From CAWEDP01 sp963807925 (GTDB lineage: Bacteria; Acidobacteriota; Vicinamibacteria; Vicinamibacterales; CAVVIG01), in NCBI GenBank assembly GCA_963807925.1, contig CAWEDP010000004.1, positions 124,001 through 188,000 on the forward strand: DNA of 64,000 nucleotides, in the 5' to 3' direction. Made by a program: the position numbers and the translations under genes. This document shows positions 8,245 through 16,711 of this stretch, piece by piece. The notes under the pieces were generated by a model. It made no database searches. It saw nothing but the letters and a program-made list of their open reading frames with translations, and had not been told where the DNA came from. Numbering within the stretch: position 1 is the first letter of the stretch; the number at the start of each line of letters is the position of its first letter.

Positions 8245-9150
8245 TCAAGGAGTCGGCGAGCGGCGCTCGAGGGCGGCGCGGTCCCACCCGGCCAGCGTCG
8301 CGGCGGCGTCGTAGGTCGAGTCGATGAATGCCGCGATCGCCTGCTCGGGCGATCGCGCCGTCCGCACCGCCTCGTACGGCAGGATGAATTCGCCGAGATC
8401 GCGGTGATAGAACGCCTCGCCCGGATCGACGCCCGCGTCCTTCAATCCGGCCGGCTCCGGAGCGGCGTACGCGTAGAAGGCCGGCTCGGGCAGCGCCGGC
8501 GCGGTGCCGGGCCAGAAGCCGTGGCTGATCACTTCGTGAGAATACGCCTCCTGCATGAATGCCGGACCCTGGCGGGGCGGCGCGCGCCGGCCCGAGAAGC
8601 GCGTAACCGCCAGATCGAAGCTGCCCCAGAAGAAATGGACCGGGCTGCATTTGCCGGTGAAGGCGGACCGGGACCGCGTGAACACGCGATCGACGCGGGT
8701 GAGGATGCGCCACAGCCGGTTGGCGTATTCCGGATCGTACGTACGGTGCACGGTGTCGGCGTCGAACCGGACCGGCGACGCGATTTCGACCGGCATCGGC
8801 CAGATGCTCACGGCGATCGACATGTCTCCGAGGAGCGCCATCACGTCGCGGTAGAAGTCCGCCACGGAGCGGGGGCCGAGGGCGAGCTCGCGCGTGTCGC
8901 CGTCCGAGGCGCGGACGACGAGCCGATGATCGACGAAGTCGAACTCGATGGTGAAGGCGCGCTCATCGTGCGGAAGGAGGCGCGTGGAGAGGCCGCGCGC
9001 GGTCGCGTGCAGCGCGACGCCCCAGCCGTGATTGATCGGCGGCATCTGCGCGAGCGCCACTTTGCCGGCGATCTGCGTCCACATGTGAAGCGTGGCGTAG
9101 GTGTCCTTCCACGCCTCGAGCGGGAGCGGCGGCCACAGATCCTCGGACAT
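8245..9150 (-). CDS. DUF5996 family protein
   Basis: This 301-residue soluble protein has no signal peptide. Characteristic segments are LWPPLPLEAWKDTYATLHMW with TQIAGKVALAQ at the N-terminus, NHGWGVALHATARGLST, the central FTGKCSPVHFFWGSFDLAVTRFSGR, and YSHEVISHGFWPG. These match the uncharacterised DUF5996 family, in which conserved His and Trp residues suggest an enzyme; no reaction is known to me. The start at 9150 is preferred because GGAGGG stands 5 bases upstream; an open frame extends ten codons further. It is encoded 43 bases after the aldehyde dehydrogenase gene on the same strand. Confidence 0.85.
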   Translation of the reverse strand: MSEDLWPPLPLEAWKDTYATLHMWTQIAGKVALAQMPPINHGWGVALHATARGLSTRLLPHDERAFTIEFDFVDHRLVVRASDGDTRELALGPRSVADFYRDVMALLGDMSIAVSIWPMPVEIASPVRFDADTVHRTYDPEYANRLWRILTRVDRVFTRSRSAFTGKCSPVHFFWGSFDLAVTRFSGRRAPPRQGPAFMQEAYSHEVISHGFWPGTAPALPEPAFYAYAAPEPAGLKDAGVDPGEAFYHRDLGEFILPYEAVRTARSPEQAIAAFIDSTYDAAATLAGWDRAALERRSPTP

Positions 9151-9193
9151 CGGAGCCCTCCACCTGCCGTCGGCTTGCACGACGGCAGGCGCG

Positions 9194-10636
9194 TTACGGA
9201 TTGAGATCCACCCAGACCGACTTCAGCTGTGTGTAGTGCTCGAGCGCGGCGGCGCCCATCTCGCGGCCGAACCCGCTGTGCTTGTACCCACCGAACGGCG
9301 CCGCCGTGTCGTAGACGTTGTACGTGTTGATCCAGACGGTGCCGGCCTGCAGCCGCCGCGCGACCTGGTGCGCCTTCTTGACGTCGCGCGTCCAGACCGC
9401 CGCCGCCAGCCCGTAGCTGCTGTCGTTCGCCCGGGCGATGGCTTCCTCGACGTCCGCGAAGTCGATCGTCGCCAGCACCGGCCCGAAGATCTCTTCGCGC
9501 GCGATCGTCATCTCCGGCGTCACGCCGCCGAACACCGTCGGCTGCAGAAAGTAGCCCTTGCCGGTCCCGATGTCCGCCCGCGCGCCGCCGGCGAGCAGCG
9601 TCGCCCCTTCCTGCCGCGCGGTCTCGATGTAATGGAGATCGCGGTCGAGCTGAGCCCTCGACGCGATGGCGCCAAGCCGCGTCTTCGGATCCATCGGATC
9701 GCCGGGCGCCATCTTCCGCGCCCGCGCGACCACCTTCTCGAGGAATTCGTCGCGGATGGACCGGTCGACGAGAAGACGCGATCCGGCCGCGCACACCTCG
9801 CCTTTGCCGTAGAAGATGCCGGTCGTGGCGCCGCGGACCGCGCGGTCGAGGTCGGCGTCCGCAAACACGATGTTGGGCGATTTGCCGCCGAGCTCGAGCG
9901 TGATGCGCTTCAGCGTGTCGGCCGCGCCGCGCATGATGTGCCGGCCGGTGGCGGTGTCGCCGGTGAACGCGATCTTGTCGAGGCCCGGGTGCGAGACGAT
10001 CGCCTCGCCGAGCGTCGCCCCCGGACCGGTCAGCACGTTCAGGACCCCCGGCGGAAAGCCGGCCGCCGCCGCCAGGTCGGCCAGGGCGAGCGCGGTGAGC
10101 GGCGTCTGGCTGGCCGGCTTGACGATGACCGTGTTGCCGCATGCCAGCGCGGGCGCAACCTTCCACGCCGTCAGCAGCAGCGGGAAGTTCCAGGGAACGA
10201 TCGCGGCGACGACGCCGACCGGCTCGCGAAGCGTGTAGGTGAAGTACTGGCCGCTGACGGGAATCGTATCGCCGTGGACCTTGTCGGCCCAGCCCGCGTA
10301 GTACTGGAAGCATTCGGCGGCCGCCGGCACCTCGACGTGGCGCGACTCGAAGATCGGCTTGCCGTTGTGCAGCGTCTCGAGCCGCGCGATCGCGTCGGCG
10401 TTGGCCAGCAGCCCGTCGCCGAGGGCCCACAGCAGACGGCCGCGTTGACGCGCCGGCATCCGCCCCCATGGACCGTCGAGCGCCGCGCGCGCCGCGGCGG
10501 CCGCGGCGTCGAGATCGGCCGACCCGGCCGACGCCACGCGCGCTATCGTCTCCTCCGTCGCAGGGTTGATCACGTCCAGCGTCGCGCCGGACGCCGCATC
10601 GCACCACTGGTTGTTGATGAAGAGCTGGTCGCGCAC
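9194..10636 (-). CDS. NAD(P)-dependent aldehyde dehydrogenase
   Basis: This 480-residue cytosolic enzyme oxidises an aldehyde to a carboxylic acid with NAD(P)+. Catalytic features are visible: oxyanion Asn150 in PWNFPLL, Glu248 in ITLELGGKSPNIV, nucleophile Cys282 in GKGEVCAAGSRLLV, and the C-terminal AAPFGGYKHSGFGREMG. Length and sequence fit the betaine/phenylacetaldehyde-type ALDH group; the substrate cannot be read from the sequence. The gene lies near the box genes. The box pathway needs a semialdehyde dehydrogenase (BoxD), so that role is possible, but the UPF0173 gene lies between and nothing else supports it. The start ATG 10636 gives the normal family N-terminus. Confidence 0.93.
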   Translation of the reverse strand: MRDQLFINNQWCDAASGATLDVINPATEETIARVASAGSADLDAAAAAARAALDGPWGRMPARQRGRLLWALGDGLLANADAIARLETLHNGKPIFESRHVEVPAAAECFQYYAGWADKVHGDTIPVSGQYFTYTLREPVGVVAAIVPWNFPLLLTAWKVAPALACGNTVIVKPASQTPLTALALADLAAAAGFPPGVLNVLTGPGATLGEAIVSHPGLDKIAFTGDTATGRHIMRGAADTLKRITLELGGKSPNIVFADADLDRAVRGATTGIFYGKGEVCAAGSRLLVDRSIRDEFLEKVVARARKMAPGDPMDPKTRLGAIASRAQLDRDLHYIETARQEGATLLAGGARADIGTGKGYFLQPTVFGGVTPEMTIAREEIFGPVLATIDFADVEEAIARANDSSYGLAAAVWTRDVKKAHQVARRLQAGTVWINTYNVYDTAAPFGGYKHSGFGREMGAAALEHYTQLKSVWVDLNP

Positions 10637-10718
10637 GTCTCAGAATCCCTGGGTCACAGCGTACTCGGTCCGGCGGGGGCGGGGCGTCCGATCGACGGCT
10701 TCGCCCGACGGCCCTGGT

Positions 10719-10738
10719 GGTGACCCGGTTCGGTCACC
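10719..10738. promoter_or_regulatory. Perfect 7-bp inverted repeat between hydrolase and aldehyde dehydrogenase genes
   Basis: GGTGACC at 10719-10725 and GGTCACC at 10732-10738 are separated by six bases. The repeat overlaps the stop of the UPF0173 gene and lies upstream of the aldehyde dehydrogenase. It could be a terminator stem (no T-run follows) or an operator. Confidence 0.35.
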
Positions 10739-11432
10739 CGGCCGTCTCGCCAGGCCGCAACTCCAGGACCTGCACGCCGGTCGGCGCGAGGAGCGTCCGC
10801 AGCCGATCCGGCGTCCCCGTGAGCTCGGGGAAGGTGCCGTAGTGCATCGGAACGACCTGTCGCGCCCCGACGAGCTCGCACGCCCTGGCCGCCTGGTCGG
10901 GGCCCATCGTGTAGATGTCGCCAATCGGCAGGAACGCGATCGACGGCCGATACAGCTCGCCGATGAGCCGCATGTCGCCGAAAAGCGCGGTGTCGCCGGC
11001 GAAATAGATCGTGAGGCCGTCTTCGAACCGGATCACGTAGCCGCACGGCTGGCCGGCGTACTGGTGGCGCCCGTCCTCCTCGACCGAGCTGCTGTGCACG
11101 GCGGGCACCATGGTGATCGCCATGCCGCCGATATGCAGAGTGCCGCCATGATTCATTCCGGTCACCAACAGCAGCCCCTTCCGCCGGAACCACGCCGCCA
11201 GCTCGAACGGCGCGATGACGCGCGCGGCGGTTGCCCGTGCCACAGGGACCGCGTCGGCCGCGTGGTCGTCGTGACCGTGGGTAATCAGCATCAGATCCAG
11301 CGCCGCGATCTTCCTTGCGTCCTCAGGACAGGACGGGTTGCTGGCAAGCCACGGATCGATCAGGAGTCGCTTGCGGCCGGGCGACAGGAACAGGAACGTC
11401 GAATGGCCCAGCCACGTGAAGCGCAGAGACAT
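10734..11432 (-). CDS. UPF0173 metal-dependent hydrolase (metallo-beta-lactamase fold)
   Basis: This 232-residue cytosolic protein starts with the family signature FTWLGHSTFLF. It carries the metal-binding motif THGHDDH (His52, His54, Asp56, His57), a second-ligand region HSSSVEED, and a later GDTALFGDM with the bridging Asp. UPF0173 proteins have the beta-lactamase fold and bind two metals, but their substrate is unknown. The gene lies 46 bases after boxB in the same direction, so it may belong to the box transcript, though no role in benzoate metabolism is established. Confidence 0.92.
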   Translation of the reverse strand: MSLRFTWLGHSTFLFLSPGRKRLLIDPWLASNPSCPEDARKIAALDLMLITHGHDDHAADAVPVARATAARVIAPFELAAWFRRKGLLLVTGMNHGGTLHIGGMAITMVPAVHSSSVEEDGRHQYAGQPCGYVIRFEDGLTIYFAGDTALFGDMRLIGELYRPSIAFLPIGDIYTMGPDQAARACELVGARQVVPMHYGTFPELTGTPDRLRTLLAPTGVQVLELRPGETAG

Positions 11433-11478
11433 GGGGTGGCGTGATGCGATGTGGTGCTGGGTGCGGCGAACGACTCGC

Positions 11479-12897
11479 CTACTCCCCGGTCCGCACGTAC
11501 TCGAACCCGATCGACTGGTGATGGATCCCGCGGCGCGGCGGCGCGATGTAGTTCGCGAACCGGCCGGGCTCGAACACCGGGTCGGCCATGATGCTGAGCA
11601 GGTACGCGTGGTCTTCGTCGGACGGCAGCCACTCGCAACGGCGCCGGCGCCACTCGTCAGAGGGCACCGGCAGGCCGGTCGGATCGAAACACAACCCCGC
11701 GTACATGCCGATGCGCCGATTGAACTTGCGATCGGGCAGCCGCAGGCGATCGGCCACGCCGTGGCGCTCGAGAATCCGGTTCCATCGGTCGACGCCGGCG
11801 CGGCAGTCCTCGACGTACCAGTCGCGCAGCACCTCGTTCATGGCGTTGCGCATCGGCACCTGACGCGTCACGAGGCGATCGCCGTCGATGAACTCCATCG
11901 GATACGCCGCCTCCCTCAGGAGATGATCCTCGAACTGCTCCTCCCTGGCGCGTCCTTTCAGCCCGTTGGCGAAGTACGAGGCGGCGTTGCTCGACACTTC
12001 GCCGCCGTGAAGGTCGAGGCTCAGGCTGAACCAGAGATTCAGATGCTTCTGGATGGTCGGGAGATCGATCCCGCCGAGCGCCCGCACGTCCTCGGAGAAT
12101 CCGGCTTCGGACATCAGCTGACACGTCCGCTCCAGGATCCGCGCGACGCCGGTCTCCCCCACGAACATGTGATGCGCTTCTTCGGTGAGCATGAATCGGG
12201 TCGTGCGCGACAACGGATCGAGCGAGCTCTCCGACAACGACATCAGCTGTGACTTGCCGTCGCGATCGGTGAACATCGTGAACATGAAGAAGTCGAGCCA
12301 GTTGTCGATCGGCTCGTTGAACGCGTCGAGGATGCGCGGCTTGTCGCGATTGCCGCTCTGCCGCTCCAGCAGCTCCTCGGCTTCGTCGCGCCCGTCGCGG
12401 CCGAAATAGGAGTGCAGCAGGTACACCATCGCCCAGAGGTGGCGCCCCTCCTCCACGTTCACCTGAAACAGGTTGCGGAGGTCGTACAGGCTCGGACACC
12501 GGCGGCCGAGCCAGCGCTGCTGCTCGACACTCGCCGGCTCGGTGTCGCCCTGCGTGACGATCAGGCGCCGCAGCGGGTTGCGGAACTCGCCCGGCACCTC
12601 CTGCCACACCGGCCGGCCGTAGAGATCGCCGAACCCGATGCGGCGATCCGCCAGCGGCTCCGCGAGGAAGATGCCCCATCGGTACTCCGGGAGCTTCACG
12701 TAATCGAACTGCGCCCACCCCTGCGCGTCGACGCTGATGGCCGTGCGGACGTAGACCTGGTGGTACTCCTGGAATCCCTGCGGACCCATGTCGTGCCACC
12801 ACTGAATGTATTTCGGCTGCCAGTGCTCGAGCGCACGCTGCAGCCGCCGGTTGCTCGACAGGTTCACGTTGTTGGGAATCCGGTCTGCCGAGATCAT
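11479..12897 (-). CDS. boxB: Benzoyl-CoA 2,3-epoxidase, oxygenase subunit BoxB
   Basis: This 472-residue protein is the usual length for BoxB. BoxB is the diiron oxygenase that, with reductase BoxA, converts benzoyl-CoA to 2,3-epoxybenzoyl-CoA. Carboxylate and histidine ligands are in place: Glu120, the EEGRH motif (Glu150, His153), Asp211 and EEAHH (Glu240, His243). The start at 12897 (MISADRIPNNVNL) matches the family N-terminus; the longer open frame upstream overlaps boxC. It follows boxC by 43 bases in the same direction. No boxA reductase or benzoate-CoA ligase is visible in the window. Control by the neighbouring TetR protein is likely. Confidence 0.95.
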   Translation of the reverse strand: MISADRIPNNVNLSSNRRLQRALEHWQPKYIQWWHDMGPQGFQEYHQVYVRTAISVDAQGWAQFDYVKLPEYRWGIFLAEPLADRRIGFGDLYGRPVWQEVPGEFRNPLRRLIVTQGDTEPASVEQQRWLGRRCPSLYDLRNLFQVNVEEGRHLWAMVYLLHSYFGRDGRDEAEELLERQSGNRDKPRILDAFNEPIDNWLDFFMFTMFTDRDGKSQLMSLSESSLDPLSRTTRFMLTEEAHHMFVGETGVARILERTCQLMSEAGFSEDVRALGGIDLPTIQKHLNLWFSLSLDLHGGEVSSNAASYFANGLKGRAREEQFEDHLLREAAYPMEFIDGDRLVTRQVPMRNAMNEVLRDWYVEDCRAGVDRWNRILERHGVADRLRLPDRKFNRRIGMYAGLCFDPTGLPVPSDEWRRRRCEWLPSDEDHAYLLSIMADPVFEPGRFANYIAPPRRGIHHQSIGFEYVRTGE

Positions 12898-12940
12898 CGC
12901 CTCGCGTCCCTTCGGTGGCGCGGACTGCCGGTGGCCCTCG

Positions 12941-14590
12941 TCACGTTCTTCTCCAGTCGAACGACGGCCGTCCCTGGTGACCGTACGCCTGGAGCGCGCC
13001 GGTCGGACCGACCGCATTGGGGCGTTGAAAGATCCAGTTCTGCCATGCCGTGAGGCGCCCGAAGATCTTCGTCTCCATCGTTTCCGGGCCAGCGAACCGG
13101 AGGTTCGCCTCGAGGGCCGTCAGCGCGTCGGGCGACAGCGCCGCGCGCGCCTCGATGCCCTGACGCACCTCGTCGTCCCAATCGAGGTCGTCGGGCGCGA
13201 AGGTCACGAGTCCTGCCGCCTCGGCGTCGGCCGCGCTGAACGGACCGCCGCGCGCGATCAGCTCGCCGACGACCGCCGGCTCCCCCAGAAACCGCGTCTG
13301 CAGCCGCGACAACCCGTTGCCCATCGGCAGCAGTCCGCCGTTCATCGCCGACAGCGAGACGACGTTGCGCTCGTCCGGGTCGTCGAGCATGTAGGAACGA
13401 TCGGCGGCGAGCGCCAGCTCGAGCAGCGAGCCGGCGAAGGCCGAACCCGGCTCGACGACCGCGAAGAAGCTGCGGGCGGTCAGGTCGAGCCGCTTCAAGG
13501 TCCGCTTCATCAGCAGAGTCACCTCGCGAACGGCCCAGTGCGATTGATGATCGGCGAGCGTTCGATCGAGCGCCAGGACCGCTTCGGCGTCGCCGTCGGT
13601 GCGGATGATCACGGTGCCGATTTCCGGCTCGTTCAGCCGCAGGCGCAGCAGCGCATCGTCCAGCTCGCGAAAGGCGCGCAGCGGCCAGAACTGGTCCCCG
13701 GCCGCCACGATCGCCTCCGGCGTCGAGGGCTGCGGCCCGGTGGGCGCGTGAACGGTGAGATCCGCCGTCCGCTTGTGGCGATCGAAGGTCAGGGAGACGG
13801 CCGAGTAGGTGACGGCCGCGTCCGCGACGGTCGGATCGAGCGGCCCCAGCGCGATGCCGGGCCCTCCGGGCCGATCCGATGGTGCCGCGAGCGCCAGGGC
13901 TCGCGCCCGCACGGCGTCCGCGAACCGGCTGGTCGGATACACGGCGTCGACCAGCCCCCAGGCCACGGCTCGGGGGCCCTTGACGCCCTCGACAAGCGTG
14001 CTGAAGAAATCCGCACGGTCCCGGCGCACGCGTCGCTTGTCGACGAGCCGCGTCAGTCCGCCGGTGCCCGGCAATACGCCGAGCAGCGGCACCTCGGGCA
14101 GGCTCACCGCCGAATGGCCGTCGTCGACCAGGAGGATCTCGTCGCAGGCCAGCGCGAGCTCGTACCCGCCGCCCGCGCACGTGCCGTTGACGGCCGCCAC
14201 GAACCTGAGGCCCGAATGGGCGCTGGCATCCTCGATGGCGAGCCTCGTCTCGTTGGTGAACTTGCAGAAGTTCACCTTGTCGGCGTGCGTCGCGCGCCGC
14301 AGCATCATGATGTTCGCACCGGCGCAGAACACACGCGCCTTCCGGCTTTCGATCACGACGCAGCGGACTTCCGGATGCTCGAAGCGGAGGCGCTGCACGG
14401 CATCGGCAAGCTCGATGTCGACGCCGAGATCGTAGGAATTCAACTTCAGGCGGTACTCGGACGAGAGGCCGGCATCCTCGCGGACGTCCATCGCCAGCGT
14501 GGCGAGCGCGCCGTCGACGGCGAGCCTCCAATGCCGATACCGCTCGGGCGAGGTCTCGAAGGTCAGGGCGGGGGCGGGAGCGTCAGCCAT
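12941..14590 (-). CDS. boxC: 2,3-epoxybenzoyl-CoA dihydrolase BoxC
   Basis: This 549-residue enzyme, made of two crotonase-like halves, opens the ring of 2,3-epoxybenzoyl-CoA to 3,4-dehydroadipyl-CoA semialdehyde and formate. The N-terminal half has the oxyanion-hole segments ARVFCAGANIMML and NGTCAGGGYELALACDE. The second half has weaker crotonase features (AGSLLELALAADRSYM). The C-terminus contains LTAWQNWIFQRPNAVG, which I recall as typical of BoxC. The start ATG 14590 is adjacent to the divergent TetR gene, and the operator palindrome lies 11 bases upstream. boxB follows 43 bases downstream. The box route is the aerobic CoA-dependent benzoate pathway. Confidence 0.95.
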   Translation of the reverse strand: MADAPAPALTFETSPERYRHWRLAVDGALATLAMDVREDAGLSSEYRLKLNSYDLGVDIELADAVQRLRFEHPEVRCVVIESRKARVFCAGANIMMLRRATHADKVNFCKFTNETRLAIEDASAHSGLRFVAAVNGTCAGGGYELALACDEILLVDDGHSAVSLPEVPLLGVLPGTGGLTRLVDKRRVRRDRADFFSTLVEGVKGPRAVAWGLVDAVYPTSRFADAVRARALALAAPSDRPGGPGIALGPLDPTVADAAVTYSAVSLTFDRHKRTADLTVHAPTGPQPSTPEAIVAAGDQFWPLRAFRELDDALLRLRLNEPEIGTVIIRTDGDAEAVLALDRTLADHQSHWAVREVTLLMKRTLKRLDLTARSFFAVVEPGSAFAGSLLELALAADRSYMLDDPDERNVVSLSAMNGGLLPMGNGLSRLQTRFLGEPAVVGELIARGGPFSAADAEAAGLVTFAPDDLDWDDEVRQGIEARAALSPDALTALEANLRFAGPETMETKIFGRLTAWQNWIFQRPNAVGPTGALQAYGHQGRPSFDWRRT

Positions 14591-14600
14591 GGTTGAAAAA

Positions 14601-14616
14601 TTGAACGCCCGTTCAA
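14601..14616. promoter_or_regulatory. TetR-type operator in the boxC/tetR divergent intergenic region
   Basis: TTGAACGCCCGTTCAA is a perfect inverted repeat of 7-base arms with a 2-base centre. It sits in the 41-base gap between the divergent boxC and TetR starts. The form GAACGNNCGTTC is typical of TetR-family acyl-CoA-responsive repressors. Binding here would block both genes. Confidence 0.75.
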
Positions 14617-14631
14617 ATAATGTAGGACGCC

Positions 14632-15285
14632 ATGACTGGGACGTCAATCCCCGCACCGCCACCTGAGCCGCCCGCCAAGCGACCGAAACGCCGCCGGTCC
14701 CGCCGCCAGCCGGCGCGCGCCGACTCGACGCGCGTGCAGATCCTCAAGAGCGCCGCGGCCGCGTTCCGGAAGCTTGGCTACCATGGAGCGACGGTCGATC
14801 GGATTGCAAAATCGTTGCGGATGAACAAGGGAAATCTGTACTACTACTTCCGCGACAAGGAAGAGATTCTCTTCGCGTGCCATCAGTACTCGCTGGATCG
14901 CGTGCTCGAGCTCCTCGACGCGATCGCGGCGTCCCAGGAACCCGCCGAGGTGAAGTTCCGCCGGCTCGTCGTCGCCTTCGTGCACACGATTCTCGACGAG
15001 CTCCATGGGACGACACTGTTCATCGATCTCGAGGCGCTGACCGCCTCCCACCTCAAGACGATCGTCGCCCGCCGCGATCAGGTCGACCGCCGCGTGCGCC
15101 AGCTGATCGCCGACGGCATGGCGGCCGGCGTCTTCGCCGGCAACGATCCGAAGCTCGTCTCGTTCGCCGTTCTCGGCGCCGTCAACTGGATTCCGCGGTG
15201 GTTCCGTCCGGACGGGCCGGCGACGTCGCAGTACGTCGCGGACTGGTTTGCGGATTTCCTGGTCGCCGGGTTGAGGGCCGGCTGA
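14632..15285 (+). CDS. TetR/AcrR family repressor, predicted regulator of the box genes
   Basis: This is a 217-residue protein. A basic, Pro-rich tail of about 30 residues precedes a standard TetR DNA-binding domain (RVQILKSAAAAFRKLGYHGA, then VDRIAKSLRMNKGNLYYYFRDKEEILF, residues 33-82). The C-terminal ligand domain resembles TetR_C/FadR-like helices (FHHTILDELH-like region at FVHTILDELHGTTLFIDLEAL). The gene is divergent from boxC, and a perfect palindrome lies between the two starts, the usual arrangement for local auto-regulation. A CoA thioester such as benzoyl-CoA is the likely inducer, by inference from position. The basic tail before the helix-turn-helix may add nonspecific DNA contact. 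Confidence 0.9.
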   Translation: MTGTSIPAPPPEPPAKRPKRRRSRRQPARADSTRVQILKSAAAAFRKLGYHGATVDRIAKSLRMNKGNLYYYFRDKEEILFACHQYSLDRVLELLDAIAASQEPAEVKFRRLVVAFVHTILDELHGTTLFIDLEALTASHLKTIVARRDQVDRRVRQLIADGMAAGVFAGNDPKLVSFAVLGAVNWIPRWFRPDGPATSQYVADWFADFLVAGLRAG

Positions 15286-15345
15286 GACCAGGCGCACCGG
15301 GCGAGCCGAGGGTCCGGGGACCTCACGTGCTACGATCGAGGCTTC

Positions 15346-16251
15346 GTGGGCACCGTCGTTCCGTTGATCCCCGTGCAGCCGCGCGTGCCGAAACCCGACT
15401 GGCTGAAGGTGCGCGCGCCCGGATCCCCGGGCTATCTCCGGCTCAAGGGGCTGATGCGCGAGCTGAACCTGCACACCGTGTGCGAGGAAGCGCATTGTCC
15501 CAACATCGGCGAGTGCTGGCACCACGGGACGGCGACGTTCATGATCCTCGGCGACGTCTGCACGCGGGCCTGCGCGTACTGCGCGATCTCCCACGGGCGG
15601 CCCGCCGCGATCGACAGGTCGGAGCCCGGGCGCGTCGCCAGCGCCGTTGCCGCGCTGGGACTCAGCTACGTGGTCGTCACCTCGGTCGACCGCGATGACG
15701 TGCCGGACGGCGGAGCGTCGATGTTCGCGGACACGATTCGGGAGACGCGCGCGCGGCTTGCGGACTGTCGGATCGAAGTGCTGATTCCCGACTTCCGCGG
15801 GAACGAAGCGGCGCTCCGCACCGTGCTCGACGCCGGTCCCGACGTCCTCAATCACAATGTCGAAACGGTGGCCCGCCTGTACCCGAAGGCGCGGTCCGGC
15901 GGCCGCTACGATCGGACGCTGCAGCTGCTCGAGCGGGCCCACGCGTACAGGCCCGACATTCCGACAAAGACGGGCCTGATGGTCGGGTTGGGCGAGGAGC
16001 GCGACGAACTGGTGGAGACCATCAGGGATCTCCGGCGCGTCGAGTGCGACATCCTGACCGTCGGGCAGTACCTGCAGCCCAGTTCCGCGCACGCGCCGAT
16101 GGCTCGCTACTATCACCCGGACGAGTTCCGCAAGCTCAAGGCGATTGCACTCGAGCTCGGGTTTGCCCACGTCGAGTCGGGACCGCTCGTCCGCAGTTCC
16201 TATCACGCCCACGAGACGGCCGACGCATACCGGGCGGCCGCCGGCCGCTGA
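15346..16251 (+). CDS. lipA: Lipoyl synthase
   Basis: This 301-residue radical-SAM enzyme inserts two sulfurs into octanoyl groups on lipoyl domains. The auxiliary [4Fe-4S] cluster cysteines are Cys46, Cys51 and Cys57 (CEEAHCPNIGEC). The SAM cluster is CTRACAYC (Cys72, Cys76, Cys79). The C-terminal RSSYHA serine motif that ligates the auxiliary cluster is present. The GTG start at 15346 gives the expected N-terminus. The protein lies beside, and convergent with, the aceE-aceF-lpd operon whose E2 lipoyl domain is a substrate. No lipB is seen in the window. Confidence 0.97.
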   Translation: MGTVVPLIPVQPRVPKPDWLKVRAPGSPGYLRLKGLMRELNLHTVCEEAHCPNIGECWHHGTATFMILGDVCTRACAYCAISHGRPAAIDRSEPGRVASAVAALGLSYVVVTSVDRDDVPDGGASMFADTIRETRARLADCRIEVLIPDFRGNEAALRTVLDAGPDVLNHNVETVARLYPKARSGGRYDRTLQLLERAHAYRPDIPTKTGLMVGLGEERDELVETIRDLRRVECDILTVGQYLQPSSAHAPMARYYHPDEFRKLKAIALELGFAHVESGPLVRSSYHAHETADAYRAAAGR

Positions 16252-16272
16252 TCCAGCCGGGACCGCCCGGCA

Positions 16273-16291
16273 ACGCAGACGACTGCGTCTG
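16273..16291. terminator. Overlapping alternative hairpins after lipA
   Basis: ACGCAG-ACGA-CTGCGT (16273-16288) and CAGACG-ACTG-CGTCTG (16276-16291) are two perfect 6-bp stems that overlap and exclude each other. They begin 22 bases after the lipA stop. No T-run follows, so a terminator role is only tentative. Confidence 0.35.
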
Positions 16292-16472
16292 ACACTAATG
16301 TTGGATCTGTCGAGTCTACCGACGTCCTCGTAGCCTTTTCATCGACAAATCCGTCGTCCGCCGCCGCCGGGGACCCGACGATGTCGCGTTCGGTGGGGAA
16401 ATCTGGAATTCGGGCGGTTGCCCCCGATCTGGCCCTTCTCTTGCTCTCTTTCCTGACGTTGTAACGCCCAGT

Positions 16473-16691
16473 ATGCGGATCCGAAGGACGAGAGACATGG
16501 ATTTCGAAGCGCTCGTACGGCGTGTGCGCGCCGAGTTCACGGAAATGCCGGGCCTGAGACTCACGCCTGCCCAGGCGACGAGGCTGTGGGGCCTCGAACG
16601 GGACGCCTGTCACCGTGTCATCGATGCGCTCATCGACTCGTCATTTCTGCGGTGGACGCCGAGCGGCGCCGTGATCCGTACCGACGCGTAG
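16473..16691 (+). CDS. Small predicted helix-turn-helix-like protein
   Basis: This 72-residue protein has an alternative start at 16497 giving MDFEALVRRV. The pattern MPGLRLTPAQATRLWGLERDACHRVIDALIDSSFL, followed by a short strand WTPSGAVIRT, resembles a winged-helix or sigma region-4-like fold in which the Cys is conserved among related small proteins that I recall only as hypothetical. It ends 20 bases before the convergent lpd stop. A DNA-binding or regulatory role is inferred from the fold pattern only. Confidence 0.65.
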   Translation: MRIRRTRDMDFEALVRRVRAEFTEMPGLRLTPAQATRLWGLERDACHRVIDALIDSSFLRWTPSGAVIRTDA

Positions 16692-16711
16692 CCGCCGGGC
16701 CGGCGTCGCGC

